5,822 nucleotides of DNA, taken from Deltaproteobacteria bacterium (GTDB lineage Bacteria; Desulfobacterota; Syntrophia; Syntrophales; UBA2210). Location: NCBI GenBank assembly GCA_016935875.1, contig JAFGQD010000118.1, forward strand, positions 1-5,822, in the 5' to 3' direction. The notes under the pieces were generated by a model. That model was given only the letters and a program-made list of their open reading frames with translations. It searched no databases and was not told the DNA's origin. Shown in pieces: positions 5,817 through 5,822 of the stretch (positions are counted from its first letter, which is position 1; each line of letters opens with the position of its first letter). The translations under genes and the position numbers were made by a program.

Positions 5817-5822
5817 TGCTAG

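Noticed and set aside
1..5822. CRISPR array, rRNA, tRNA or defence system
   Set aside because: There are no regularly spaced direct repeats, no RNA-gene signatures and no nuclease or defence-type proteins among the intact genes.

Overview
The window looks like part of a Gram-negative bacterial chromosome of moderate GC content. The envelope genes include a periplasmic adaptor with a signal anchor, ribosome binding sites are strong (GGAGG and AAGGA types), and a REP-type transposase with a DnaA-like C-terminus lies at the left edge. That transposase type is common in Desulfobacterota, Nitrospirota and related candidate phyla, so I lean that way. The phylum is an inference, not something the sequence proves.

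Layout. Positions 3-299 (+) hold the C-terminal 98 residues of a Y1/REP-associated transposase entering from the left edge. Positions 300-442 are a short intergenic stretch with AT-rich hairpins. From 4923 down to 443 runs a four-gene operon on the minus strand, in transcription order: a MacA-like membrane-fusion adaptor (4923-3643), a MacB/FtsX-type permease (3640-2420), a LolD/MacB-type ATPase (2399-1737) and a second, different MacB/FtsX-type permease (1660-443). The gaps are 2, 20 and 76 bases, each gene has its own good Shine-Dalgarno sequence, and the last gene probably starts at TTG. Positions 4924-5417 are noncoding and carry a probable promoter, a REP-like motif, nested inverted repeats and perhaps an insertion-sequence remnant. 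Positions 5418-5816 (-) hold a single-domain cyclic-nucleotide-binding-fold protein whose start lies at or just beyond the right edge.

How it works together. The four-gene operon encodes a tripartite-type ABC exporter of the MacAB / YknXYZ class. The ATPase drives a probable heterodimer of the two permeases, which act as mechanotransmission proteins. The adaptor would link them across the periplasm to an outer-membrane channel of the TolC type, which is not in this window. The substrate cannot be read from sequence. In E. coli MacB the ATPase and permease are one polypeptide; here they are separate and there are two permeases. Nothing links the cNMP-fold gene to the exporter except position, and a 494-base gap separates them.

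Most of the window is a well-known kind of system. The least explained parts are the repeat-bearing gap at 5100-5345, including a 14-base motif shared (13 of 14) with the end of the transposase gene, and the cNMP-fold protein that lacks the usual phosphate-binding arginine.
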